64,000 nucleotides of DNA, taken from NCBI RefSeq assembly GCF_014202435.1, contig NZ_JACHGU010000001.1, positions 372,001-436,000 on the forward strand. Reading direction: 5' to 3'. Each line of letters starts with the position of its first letter. The stretch's first letter is position 1. The notes below the pieces were generated by a model, which was given only the letters and a program-made list of their open reading frames with translations, was not told the DNA's origin and did not search any database. The DNA is from Pseudoxanthomonas broegbernensis (GTDB lineage: Bacteria > Pseudomonadota > Gammaproteobacteria > Xanthomonadales > Xanthomonadaceae). Position numbers and translations under genes: made by a program. Shown here one piece after another: positions 49,640-58,032 of this stretch.

Positions 49640-49828
49640 CGGTGGACGGCACCGCGCGCGGGCGCACGGTCGCCGTGATCGCGGCGGGGCAGGGAAGCGT
49701 AGCGCGGTCCGGGGTCCGGCGGCCAGCGGGGCCGCACCCGCCTGGGCCGGGCCGCGGCCACGCGCCGTGCGGCGGCCGTGGCGCCGGCGGTCCGTACCCG
49801 GCGGCGGGCACCTGCCCGCCGGCCTGCG

Positions 49829-51325
49829 CTAGGCCGCCGTGCCCGCCGCGGCTTCGTCCCCGCGCATGGCCACCCGGCCGCGCAGGGAGTTGGCCAGCGC
49901 CTCGGTGATGACGACATCGGCGAACTGTCCGACCAGGCGCCGCGGCCCGGGGAAGTTCACCGAGCGCATGTTCTCGGTCTTGCCGGTCAGCTCGTCGGGG
50001 TTCTTCTTCGAGGGGCCTTCCACCAGCACGGTCTGCACGCTGCCCACCATCGCCCGGGAGATGCGCGCGGCGTTGGCGTTGATCGCCGCCTGCAGCCGTT
50101 CCAGGCGGGCGTGCTTGACCGCATCCGGGGTGGTGTCTTCCAGGTCCGCGGCCGGGGTGCCGGGGCGGCGCGAGTAGATGAAGGAGAAGCTCTGGTCGAA
50201 GCCCACGTCCTCGATCAGCTTCATGGTCTTGTCGAAGTCGGCATCGGTCTCGCCGGGGAAGCCGACGATGAAGTCCGAGCTGACCGAGATGCCCGGCCGC
50301 ACCGCGCGCAGCTTGCGGATCTTCTGCTTGAACTCCAGCGCGGTGTAGCCGCGCTTCATCGCGCTCAGCACCCGGTCGCTGCCGGCCTGCACCGGCAGGT
50401 GCAGGTAGTCGGCCAGTTGCGGCACGTCGCGGTAGGCCTCCACCAGCGAGTCGGAGAACTCCAGCGGGTGCGAGGTGGTGAAGCGGATCCGGCCGACGCC
50501 CTCGATCTGGGCGATGGCGCGGATCAGCAGGCCCAGGTCCGCGGTCTCGCCGTCCTCGCCGTAGGGGCCACGGTAGGCGTTGACGTTCTGGCCCAGCAGG
50601 TTGATCTCGCGCACGCCCTGGGCGGCGAGCTGCGCCACCTCCACCAGCACGTCCTCGAACGGGCGGCTGACCTCGGTGCCGCGGGTGTAGGGCACCACGC
50701 AGAAGCTGCAGTACTTGGAGCAGCCCTCCATGATAGAGACGAACGCGCTCGGCCCTTCGGCGCGCGGCTCGGGCAGGCGGTCGAACTTCTCGATCTCCGG
50801 GAAGCTGATGTCCACCTGCGGCCGGTTCTGCTCGCGGCGGGCGCGGATCAGCTCGGGCAGGCGGTGCAGGGTCTGCGGGCCGAACACCAGGTCCACGTAG
50901 GGCGCGCGCTTGACGATGGCCTCGCCCTCCTGGGACGCCACGCAGCCGCCGACGCCGATGATGACCTCGCGGCCCTGGTCCTTGAGCCTGCTCTCCTTCA
51001 GCACGCGCCAGCGGCCGAGCTGGCTGAACACCTTCTCCTGCGCCTTCTCGCGGATCGAGCAGGTGTTGACCAGGACGACGTCGGCCTCTTCCGGGTCGTC
51101 GGTCAGTTCCAGCCCCTCGTGCTCGGCCAGCACGTCGGCCATCTTGGCCGAGTCGTACTCGTTCATCTGGCAGCCGTGGGTCTTGATGAACAGTTTCCCG
51201 CGCGCGCCGCCCGGGATGGCGCGCGGCGTGGCGCCCGGCAGCGGGACCAGGGCGGGGGCGGCGGAGGGAGCGGGCGCGATGGCGGCGTCCGGAGCGGCGT
51301 CCGGCGTGGCGTTCATCCCGGTCAT
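49829..51325 (-). CDS. miaB: tRNA-2-methylthio-N6-dimethylallyladenosine synthase MiaB
   Basis: 498 residues from the ATG at 51325. UPF0004 domain with three Cys ([30 protein letters not shown]), radical SAM domain with CSKYCSFC (CxxxCxxC), and a C-terminal TRAM domain ([15 protein letters not shown]...[11 protein letters not shown]). It adds the methylthio group to A37 of tRNAs. The N-terminal ~50 residues are an Ala/Pro-rich extension not needed by the family. A TACACT box lies upstream, and the gene leads the miaB-ybeZ-ybeY-corC unit, though 189 bases separate it from ybeZ. Confidence 0.97.
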   Translation of the reverse strand: MTGMNATPDAAPDAAIAPAPSAAPALVPLPGATPRAIPGGARGKLFIKTHGCQMNEYDSAKMADVLAEHEGLELTDDPEEADVVLVNTCSIREKAQEKVFSQLGRWRVLKESRLKDQGREVIIGVGGCVASQEGEAIVKRAPYVDLVFGPQTLHRLPELIRARREQNRPQVDISFPEIEKFDRLPEPRAEGPSAFVSIMEGCSKYCSFCVVPYTRGTEVSRPFEDVLVEVAQLAAQGVREINLLGQNVNAYRGPYGEDGETADLGLLIRAIAQIEGVGRIRFTTSHPLEFSDSLVEAYRDVPQLADYLHLPVQAGSDRVLSAMKRGYTALEFKQKIRKLRAVRPGISVSSDFIVGFPGETDADFDKTMKLIEDVGFDQSFSFIYSRRPGTPAADLEDTTPDAVKHARLERLQAAINANAARISRAMVGSVQTVLVEGPSKKNPDELTGKTENMRSVNFPGPRRLVGQFADVVITEALANSLRGRVAMRGDEAAAGTAA

Positions 51326-51356
51326 GGCGGTCAATCCAGGCGGGCGGAAGGCGCAC

Positions 51357-51362
51357 AGTGTA
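51357..51362 (-). promoter_or_regulatory. -10 box candidate for miaB
   Basis: TACACT on the minus strand, 31 bases upstream of the ATG, in the context GCTACACTGTG. Confidence 0.4.
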
Positions 51363-51468
51363 GCGGCCGGCGCCCGCCATGGCGCGGCCCGGAGCGTCCG
51401 CGGCCGCGACTTTCCTCTTTGCGGACAACGGCTTGGCAAGCGCCCGGGAAGCTGGGAAACTCCGCGCC

Positions 51469-52367
51469 ATGAAGGGGATGCCGGGGATCCTGGGGCTTGT
51501 GCTGTTCGCGCTGGTGGCCGCGCCCGCCGGTGCCGGCACCCTGTATCGCTGCGTCGGCCCGGACGGCGCGACCAGCTACGTCAACACGCGGATTGCCGGC
51601 GCGCAGTGCGCGGTGTTCAGCCGCTACGTGCCGGATCGCTCGCCGGCCCGGCCGGCGCCTCCGCCTCCGCCGCCCCCGGCAGTGGCGTCTGTCGGTGGGG
51701 CCGATGCCGCGCCGGCAAGCCTGCGGGTCTCCCATGCGCCGCTGCCGCCCGGGCCGCACCGCAGCAACGCCGGCAGCGCGCCGCAGCGCCGGGTCGCCGG
51801 CCAGGTGTATTCCTACATGCAGGACGGCGTGCGCCACTTCAGCAGCCGCCCGCCGGCGCGCGGCGCCGCCGCCGAACAGGTGCGCACCATCGCCTACAGC
51901 TTCATCGAGACCTGCTACGCCTGCGCGCTGCAGCCGGGAGTGAGCTTCGCCACGGTGCGGCTGAACACCAACGCCTACCAGGGGGAGATCGCCGCCGCCG
52001 CCCGCGAGTTCGGGGTCGATGAGGCGATCGTGCGCGCGGTCATCCATGCCGAGTCGGCGTTCAACCCCACCGCGCTGTCCCGGGTGGGCGCGCAGGGGCT
52101 GATGCAGTTGATGCCGGCCACCGCGCGCCGGTTCGGGGTGGCCGACAGCTACGACGCCGGGCAGAACATCCGCGGCGGCGTGCAGTACCTGGCCTGGCTG
52201 CTGAAGCGCTTCAACGGCGACCTGACCCTGGCCGCGCCGGCTACAACGCCGGCGAGGGCGCGGTCGACCGCTACAAGGGCGTGCCGCCCTACAGCGAGAC
52301 CCAGCGCTACGTGCAGCGCGTGGCCATGCTGGCCGAGCGCTACCGCGGGGTGCAGGCCGCGCGTTGA
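51469..52367 (+). pseudogene. Lytic transglycosylase with frameshift (SLT domain, DUF4124)
   Basis: A signal peptide ([15 protein letters not shown]) and a DUF4124-like start ([15 protein letters not shown]) lead to a Pro-rich linker and an SLT domain. The catalytic Glu is in AVIHAESAFNP and QGLMQLMPATARRFG follows. After codon gcg at 52234-52236 the frame breaks. Adding one base restores AGYNAGEGAV, then RYKGVPPYSETQRYV, up to the TGA at 52365-52367, giving 299 residues. As read, the frame instead runs to 52575 with unrelated residues, overlapping petA. The GYNAG motif is needed for activity, so the read product would be defective. A base-calling error is as likely as a real mutation. Confidence 0.85.
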
Positions 52368-52445
52368 GGCCGGGAAACGTCGCCGCGGCGACGCATGGGG
52401 GGTGCGCAAAACGGGGCGCACCGGGGCGGGCGGCGGCGTCCGCCA

Positions 52446-52475
52446 TTGTCGGCCCGTTAAGCGTTCCGTTACACT
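52446..52475 (+). promoter_or_regulatory. Promoter of petABC
   Basis: TTGTCG (52446-52451), an 18-base spacer and TACACT (52470-52475). The leader of about 85 bases holds a 6-base hairpin (52496-52501 with 52508-52513). Confidence 0.5.
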
Positions 52476-52564
52476 TCGTTGTCTTTTGCGGCCGGCCTGC
52501 CTCTCCTGGCAGGTTCGGGTCGCAGGCAGCCAACGCTACCAGCAGAAGATTTTCGGAGTGCCGG

Positions 52565-53191
52565 ATGGCCAATGATGAGGTCCAAGCGCCCGTGAACACG
52601 GGTCGACGCCGATTCCTGACTGCGACCACCGCCGTGGTCGGGGCGGTCGGTGCCGGGTTCGCAGCAGTTCCCTTCATCAAGTCCTGGAATCCCAGCGCGC
52701 GGGCCAAGCTCGCCGGCGCTCCGGTGACCGCGGACATCAGCGCGTTGCAGGAAGGCCAGCGCCTGATCCTGGAATGGCGCGGCCAGCCGATCTGGATCGT
52801 CAAGCGTTCCAAGGCCGTGCTCGACGCGCTGCCCACCCTGGACGGCCACCTGCGCGACCCCAAGTCGGAGAACGCCGACCAGCAGCCGGAGTACGTGCGC
52901 CAGGCCAACCCGGAGCTGCGCTCGCTCAAGCCGGAGATCTCGGTGCTGGTGGGCCTGTGCACCCACCTGGGCTGCTCGCCGGAGATGGCCGCCGAGATCA
53001 AGCCCGAGCCGTACGATCCGGACTGGAAGGGCGGTTATTTCTGCCCCTGCCACAAGTCCCGCTTCGACATGGCCGGGCGCGTGTTCCAGGGCGTGCCGGC
53101 GCCGACCAACCTGGTCGTGCCGCCGCACCACTACGTCGACGACGGCACCATCGTCATCGGCGTCGATCCCTCCAACGGCACGGGGGCGTAA
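52565..53191 (+). CDS. petA: Ubiquinol-cytochrome c reductase Rieske iron-sulfur subunit
   Basis: 208 residues. A twin-arginine-like N-terminus (GRRRFLTATTAVVGAVG) doubles as the membrane anchor. The 2Fe-2S site is complete: C132-T-H134-L-G-C137 and C160-P-C162-H163, with C137 and C162 the expected disulfide. It passes electrons from ubiquinol to cytochrome c1 in complex III at the inner membrane. First gene of petABC, 3 bases before petB. Confidence 0.98.
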   Translation: MANDEVQAPVNTGRRRFLTATTAVVGAVGAGFAAVPFIKSWNPSARAKLAGAPVTADISALQEGQRLILEWRGQPIWIVKRSKAVLDALPTLDGHLRDPKSENADQQPEYVRQANPELRSLKPEISVLVGLCTHLGCSPEMAAEIKPEPYDPDWKGGYFCPCHKSRFDMAGRVFQGVPAPTNLVVPPHHYVDDGTIVIGVDPSNGTGA

Positions 53192-53194
53192 GCC

Positions 53195-54454
53195 ATGGCG
53201 AACATCTTCACCCGCACCGCCACCGGCGCGATGGACTGGGTCAACGCCCGCGCCCCGGCGCTGGCGCCGATGTACCGGAAGCACATGTCCGAGTACTACG
53301 CGCCGAAGAACTTCAACATCTGGTACATCTTCGGCGTGCTGTCGATGGTGGTGCTGGTCAACCAGATCGTCACCGGCATCTTCCTGACGATGCACTTCAA
53401 GGCCAGCGCGGCGGAAGCCTTCGCCTCGGTCGAGTACATCATGCGCGACGTGGAGTGGGGCTGGCTGATCCGCTACATGCACAGCACCGGCGCCTCGCTG
53501 TTCTTCATCGTCGTCTACCTGCACATGTTCCGCGGGCTGATGTACGGCTCCTACCAGAAGCCGCGCGAGCTGGTGTGGATACTGGGCATGCTGATCTACC
53601 TGGTGCTGATGGCCGAGGCCTTCATGGGCTACGTGCTGCCGTGGGGCCAGATGTCGTTCTGGGGCGCGAAGGTGATCATCTCGCTGTTCGGCGCCATCCC
53701 GGTGATCGGCAACGGCCTGACCGAGTGGATCATGGGCGACTACCTGCCCTCCGACGCCACCCTCAACCGCTTCTTCGCCCTGCACGTCATCGCCCTGCCG
53801 CTGGTGCTTTTGCTGCTGGTGGTGCTGCACCTGGGCGCGCTGCACGAGGTCGGCTCGAACAATCCGGACGGCGTGGAGATCAAGAAGGGCCCGAAGGGCA
53901 ACCGCTGGTCCCCCACCGCCCCGGCCGACGGCGTGCCGTTCCACCCGTACTACACGGTGAAGGACACCTTCTACGTGTTCGCGATGCTGGTCATCGCCGC
54001 CTTCATCATCTTCTTCGCCCCGGCGTTCGGCGGCTGGTTCCTCGAACACGACAACTTCACCGAGGCCAACAGGCTGGTCACCCCCGAGCACATCAAGCCG
54101 GTGTGGTACTACACCCCGTACTACGCGATGCTGCGCGTGGTCCCGCACAAGCTCAGCGGCGTACTGGTGATGTTCGGCGCGATCGCCATCCTGTTCGCGC
54201 TGCCGTGGCTGGACCGGGCCAAGGTCAAGTCCTACCGCTACCGCGGCCTGCTGTCCAAGGTGCTGCTGGGCCTGTTCGCTCTGAGCTTCGTGTGGCTGGG
54301 CAAGATCGGCGCCGGCCCGGGCACCGACCCGGTGGAGACCATCGTCGGCCGCTTCCTGACCGCGTATTACTTCCTTTTCTTCCTGACCATGCCGCTGTGG
54401 ACCAAGCTGGACCAGACCAAGCCGGTGCCGGAACGGGTGACGACGCATGACTAA
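53195..54454 (+). CDS. petB: Cytochrome b subunit of the bc1 complex
   Basis: 419 residues, about 8 membrane helices. The heme ligands lie in helices B and D: HSTGASLFFIVVYLHMFRG and HVIALPLVLLLLVVLHLGALHE. The Qo-site PEW-equivalent region is replaced by the proteobacterial KPVWYYTPYYAMLR. It hosts quinol oxidation and reduction. The stop overlaps petC by 8 bases. Confidence 0.98.
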   Translation: MANIFTRTATGAMDWVNARAPALAPMYRKHMSEYYAPKNFNIWYIFGVLSMVVLVNQIVTGIFLTMHFKASAAEAFASVEYIMRDVEWGWLIRYMHSTGASLFFIVVYLHMFRGLMYGSYQKPRELVWILGMLIYLVLMAEAFMGYVLPWGQMSFWGAKVIISLFGAIPVIGNGLTEWIMGDYLPSDATLNRFFALHVIALPLVLLLLVVLHLGALHEVGSNNPDGVEIKKGPKGNRWSPTAPADGVPFHPYYTVKDTFYVFAMLVIAAFIIFFAPAFGGWFLEHDNFTEANRLVTPEHIKPVWYYTPYYAMLRVVPHKLSGVLVMFGAIAILFALPWLDRAKVKSYRYRGLLSKVLLGLFALSFVWLGKIGAGPGTDPVETIVGRFLTAYYFLFFLTMPLWTKLDQTKPVPERVTTHD

Positions 54455-55190
54455 GAAGTGGATTGCCCTGCTAGCCGCAGCCGCCACCGGGCTCCTGTTC
54501 TCCGCCACCGCGCTGGCCGCGGCCGGCGGCCCGGTCCAGCAGGCCGACAACGACCTGTCCGACCGCGCCTCCCTGCAGCGCGGCGCGCAGTTGTACATGA
54601 ACCACTGCTCCGGCTGCCATTCGCTGAAGTACCTGCGCTATTCGCGCATGGCCGAGGACCTGGGCCTGACCGAGGACGAGGTGATGAACCACCTCAACTT
54701 CACCGGCGCCAAGTACGGCGAACAGATCCACGTGGCCATGACCCAGGCCCAGGGCGACAAGTGGTTCGGCAAGATGCCGCCCGACCTGAGCGTCATCTCC
54801 CGCGTGCGCGGCAGCGACTGGATCTACACCTACCTCAAGTCCTTCTACCTGGACGAGTCGCGCCCGCTGGGCTGGAACAACAAGCTGTTCCCCAACGTGT
54901 CCATGCCCAACCCGATGTGGGAGCTGCAGGGCCTGCAGCACGCCGAGTTCGGCGAGCCCGACGCGGTCGGCGAGCGCCACCCGGAGCGGCTGGTGGTCAC
55001 CACGCCGGGGCACCTGTCGGCGGCCGAGTTCGACCGGGCCGCGCGCGACGTCACCAATTTCCTCGAATACGCCGGCGAACCGGCCGCGCTCAAGCGGCAG
55101 GCCATCGGTGTGTGGGTGATCCTGTTCCTGGTCGCACTGACCTTCCTGGCCTACCTGCTCAAGCAGGAATACTGGCGGGACGTGCACTGA
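54447..55190 (+). CDS. petC: Cytochrome c1
   Basis: 247 residues. Signal peptide (WIALLAAAATGLLFSATALA), covalent heme motif C54-S-G-C57-H58, and a C-terminal membrane anchor (VWVILFLVALTFLAYLL) ending in basic/aromatic KQEYWRDVH. The axial Met probably lies in the MPNPMWELQG region. It receives electrons from the Rieske protein. Last gene of petABC. Confidence 0.97.
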   Translation: MTKKWIALLAAAATGLLFSATALAAAGGPVQQADNDLSDRASLQRGAQLYMNHCSGCHSLKYLRYSRMAEDLGLTEDEVMNHLNFTGAKYGEQIHVAMTQAQGDKWFGKMPPDLSVISRVRGSDWIYTYLKSFYLDESRPLGWNNKLFPNVSMPNPMWELQGLQHAEFGEPDAVGERHPERLVVTTPGHLSAAEFDRAARDVTNFLEYAGEPAALKRQAIGVWVILFLVALTFLAYLLKQEYWRDVH

Positions 55191-55355
55191 AGTGCTGCGA
55201 TGCGGCGTGCCCGTCCGGCCGGCGTGCCGGCCCCGGGCGGCCCCCGCCCTTGCGCTTTTCCGCCGGGGGATAGCACACTCGGGGACTGTGACGACCGTCG
55301 GCGAGGGGCTGGCGGCAGCGGTACGGCCGGCGGATTCCGGCCGTCGGAGGCCTAG

Positions 55356-55991
55356 ATGGCAGCGAGCGTGCGCATGCGCAATACCCTGACGTTGTTCTCC
55401 TCCGTCGATGACGTTCTTTGTCATCGCGTGCGGCTGGTCCTGGCGGCCAAGGGCGTGACCTACGACCTGGTGCCGGTCGACGCGCAGAACCCGCCCGAGG
55501 ACCTGATCCACCTCAACCCGTACCACTCGGTGCCGACCCTGGTCGAGCGCGAACTGGTGCTGTACGCGGCGTCGGTGGTGAGCGAATACCTGGACGAGCG
55601 CTATCCGCACCCGCCGCTGATGCCGGTGGACCCGCTGTCGCGGGCGCGCCTGCGCCTGGCGATGCTGCGCATCGAGCACGACTGGGTGCCGCAGGTGCAG
55701 GCCATCCAACTGGGCAACAAGCAGCAGGCCGAGGCCGGTCGCAAGCGCCTGAAGGAACTGCTGACCGAGTCGCTGCCGCTGTTCAAGGCCAGCAAGTTCT
55801 TCCTCAACCCCGAGATGAGCCTGGCCGACTGCGCGATGGCGCCGATCGTCTGGCGCCTGCAGGCGCTGGACGTGCCGCTGCCCAAGGACGGCAAGGCCAT
55901 CGAGGACTACGGCAACCGCATCTTCCGCAATCCCGGTTTCCTGCGCAGCCTGACCGACCAGGAAAGGAAATTGCGCGACATGCCGGCATGA
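55356..55991 (+). CDS. sspA: Stringent starvation protein A
   Basis: 211 residues; GGAGG (55346-55350) fixes the first ATG. GST-like fold: thioredoxin-like N-domain (LTLFSSVDDVLCHRVRLVLAAKG, NPYHSVPTLVERELVLYAASVVSEYLDE-type region) and an all-helix C-domain with the ADCAMAPIVWRL signature. The catalytic Ser/Cys of true GSTs is missing. SspA binds RNA polymerase and affects stress and stationary-phase transcription. It follows petC, a conserved neighbour order, and precedes sspB. Confidence 0.93.
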   Translation: MAASVRMRNTLTLFSSVDDVLCHRVRLVLAAKGVTYDLVPVDAQNPPEDLIHLNPYHSVPTLVERELVLYAASVVSEYLDERYPHPPLMPVDPLSRARLRLAMLRIEHDWVPQVQAIQLGNKQQAEAGRKRLKELLTESLPLFKASKFFLNPEMSLADCAMAPIVWRLQALDVPLPKDGKAIEDYGNRIFRNPGFLRSLTDQERKLRDMPA

Positions 55992-56025
55992 CCGGACGGC
56001 GATGCGCGCGCCCGGCCCGGCGGCG

Positions 56026-56031
56026 TAAACT
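56026..56031 (+). promoter_or_regulatory. -10-like box immediately before sspB
   Basis: TAAACT ends 6 bases before the sspB ATG, so transcription from it would start at the start codon and make a leaderless message. Confidence 0.3.
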
Positions 56032-56037
56032 GCGGGC

Positions 56038-56478
56038 ATGAGCGATGACGCCGCGAGCATGACCAGTTATCGCCCGTACCTGCTGCGGGCCTTGACCGAG
56101 TGGATCAACGACAACGGCATGACCCCGCACATCCTCGTCGATGCGGGCGTATCCGGCGTGCAGGTGCCGCCGGGCGCGGTGCGCGACGGGCGGGTGGTGC
56201 TGAACATCGCCGACCGTGCCGTGGTCGGCCTGCACATCGACAACGAATGGGTCGGCTTCACCGCCCGCTTCGGCGGGGTCAGCCAGGCGGTGAACGTGCC
56301 GGTGGGCGCGGTGCTGGCGGTGTACGCGCGCGAGACCGGGCAGGGCATGGTGCTGCCGGAGGAAAGCAGCGCCTCGCCGCCGGGCGATGGACCGGGCGAT
56401 GGCCCGGGGCCGCATGCGCCGCCGCCGGCCGATCCGCCCACGCCCGGCAAGCGCCCGCACCTGCGCGTGGTGAAGTAG
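56038..56478 (+). CDS. sspB: ClpXP protease specificity-enhancing factor SspB
   Basis: 146 residues. The folded domain (YRPYLLRALTEWINDNGMTPHI, VVLNIADRAVVGL, FTARFGG) binds ssrA-tagged peptides. A disordered Pro/Gly/Ala linker leads to the C-terminal RPHLRVVK, the short tail that docks on ClpX. It delivers tagged substrates to ClpXP. Follows sspA by 46 bases. Confidence 0.95.
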   Translation: MSDDAASMTSYRPYLLRALTEWINDNGMTPHILVDAGVSGVQVPPGAVRDGRVVLNIADRAVVGLHIDNEWVGFTARFGGVSQAVNVPVGAVLAVYARETGQGMVLPEESSASPPGDGPGDGPGPHAPPPADPPTPGKRPHLRVVK

Positions 56479-56565
56479 CCGCGCAGCGGGCGCCGTTGCC
56501 GGCCGTCGGTGCCGGCGAAGATCGTCCGAGGGTGGCTTGTCCGGCGCCGAGGCGCCGGGCGGCAT

Positions 56566-56901
56566 TCAATCGCGCCGTTCCAGCGGGATGATCCGCGCGC
56601 CCGCGGAAGGGCCGGTAAAGGACACCAGCCGCCCGGCCCTGAGCACCAGGCGCCCGCTGTGGCGGTCGGCGCCATCGTAGGAATAGTCGAAGCGGAAGCT
56701 GCGCTCCAGGCCGAGCCAGCCGTCCTGGCGCCGGTACACCCGCACCCCGTTGGCATGCACGCTCTGGTCCAGCCACTGCACCCCGGCGGCGGCGCAGGCG
56801 TCGCGGCCCAGCGCCTCGGCGCGCTCGGCCGCCGCGCGCGCGGCGTTCCAGAATGCCGCCGCGGCGGCACCGGCGATCATCAGCAGGATCAGGCTAGGCA
56901 T
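56566..56901 (-). CDS. DUF3301 domain protein
   Basis: 111 residues. An N-terminal membrane helix (PSLILLMIAGAAAAAFW) is followed by the DUF3301 core: RAAAERAEALGRDACAAAG-type helix, VQWLDQSV, and RRQDGWLGLERSFRFDYSYDG. This small gammaproteobacterial family has no known function. Convergent with sspB and divergent from the transporter operon. Confidence 0.85.
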   Translation of the reverse strand: MPSLILLMIAGAAAAAFWNAARAAAERAEALGRDACAAAGVQWLDQSVHANGVRVYRRQDGWLGLERSFRFDYSYDGADRHSGRLVLRAGRLVSFTGPSAGARIIPLERRD

Positions 56902-56948
56902 GGCGCCATGGTGCCGTAGCCCGAGCGGGCGGTAAATGCGGCCATGAG

Positions 56949-56962
56949 TTGACCTAGGTCAT
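56949..56962. promoter_or_regulatory. CRP/FNR-type binding-site candidate
   Basis: TTGAC-CTAG-GTCAT contains the perfect 12-base palindrome TGACCTAGGTCA (56950-56961). It matches the TTGAC-N4-GTCAA layout of DNR/NnrR/FNR-type sites except for the last base. It lies 27 bases before the ATG of the transporter-globin operon, so it may also act as a repressor site. The first TTGACC also resembles a -35 box. Confidence 0.45.
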
Positions 56963-56988
56963 TGGTCGCGGGCGTGCCAGGGGCGAGC

Positions 56989-58032
56989 ATGCCAACCATG
57001 AGAATGATTCTTATTGGTGGTCTTGCCCGTTCCGGCCTGCGGACGGCGCGCTGGGCGTTGCTGCTGGCCCTGGCGGCCTGTGCCGGCGAGCCGGACGCCC
57101 CCTCCCCGGTTGCTGAGCCCGCCGCCGTGCCGGTGCGGCTGGCCGGTCCCTCGGCGGTGGTGAGCTTCCCGCTGATGCACATGGCGCTTACCGGCATCGA
57201 CGTGCACGGCCGGCGCCCCCGGCCCGCGCGGTTCCGGCTATGGCAGAACCCGGACCAGTTGCGGGTGCTGCTGGCCCGCGGCGAACTGGACTACAGCGCG
57301 GTCCCGGCCAACCTGCCGGCGCTGATGGCCAACCGCGGCGAGCCGGTGCGGCTGTTGAACGTGTCGGTGTGGGGCCTGCTGTGGCTGGTCAGCCGCGATC
57401 CGGACGTGGCCGGGTTCGACGACCTGCGCGGGCGGACGCTGCTGACGCCGTTCCGCCGCGACATGGGGGCCATCGCCCTGCACGAGCTGCTCAAGGCGCG
57501 CGGCATCGAGGCCGGTGCCGGCATCCAGTTGCGCCAGGCCCGCGACGGCCTGGACGCGGTGGCGCTGATGCTGGCCGGCCAGGGCGAGCATGCGCTGCTG
57601 CCGGAGCCGACCGCCTCGCTGCTGCTGTGGCGCAACCGCGACGAGGGCGGGGCGCCGCTGTACCGCGCGCAGAGCCTGGAGCAGGCGTGGGCGCAGGCTT
57701 TCCCCGCGCGGCCGGAACTTCCGCAGGCCGGGGTGATGGCCGCCGCGGGCACGGATGGCGATCCGGCGCTGGACCGCGCCGTCGCCGCCGCCTACGCGCG
57801 CTCGGCGCGGTGGTGCAAGGCCGATCCGCCCGCCTGCGCGGCCCTGGCCCACCGGTACCTGCCGCACATGCCGGTACCGGCACTGGAGGAGTCGATCCGG
57901 GTCACGCGCCTGGACGGGCTGGACGCGGCCGCGGTGCGGCCACAGCTCGATGCGCTGTACCGGTTGATCCTCGACAGCCAGCCCGAGGCCGTCGGCGGCC
58001 GTCTGCCGGATGCCGGGTTCTACGGCCCATGA
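56989..58032 (+). CDS. ABC transporter substrate-binding lipoprotein (NitT/TauT type)
   Basis: 347 residues from the ATG at 56989, favoured by AGGGG (56979-56983). The leader ends in a lipobox LALAAC with C31 as the lipid site, so it is tethered to a membrane facing the periplasm. The body resembles NMT1/SsuA/TauA-type binding proteins: SAVVSFPLMHMAL, LDYSAVPANLPALMANRG, LLTPFRRDMGAIALHELLKARG and the GEHALLPEPTASLLLW region. The ligand is unknown. It heads a seven-gene overlapping set; the permease starts in its stop codon. Its first codons (AGA, ATT, CTT, ATT, GGT) are unusually A/T-rich for this genome. Confidence 0.82.
   Translation: MPTMRMILIGGLARSGLRTARWALLLALAACAGEPDAPSPVAEPAAVPVRLAGPSAVVSFPLMHMALTGIDVHGRRPRPARFRLWQNPDQLRVLLARGELDYSAVPANLPALMANRGEPVRLLNVSVWGLLWLVSRDPDVAGFDDLRGRTLLTPFRRDMGAIALHELLKARGIEAGAGIQLRQARDGLDAVALMLAGQGEHALLPEPTASLLLWRNRDEGGAPLYRAQSLEQAWAQAFPARPELPQAGVMAAAGTDGDPALDRAVAAAYARSARWCKADPPACAALAHRYLPHMPVPALEESIRVTRLDGLDAAAVRPQLDALYRLILDSQPEAVGGRLPDAGFYGP

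Noticed and set aside
52234-52575. Extended C-terminus of the lytic transglycosylase reading into petA
   Set aside because: The residues after the frameshift have no similarity to the SLT family, while the alternative frame restores it exactly.
56902-56988. TPP or cobalamin riboswitch controlling the receptor/transporter operon
   Set aside because: The gap is about 90 bases and shows no aptamer core; vitamin transport is therefore not supported.
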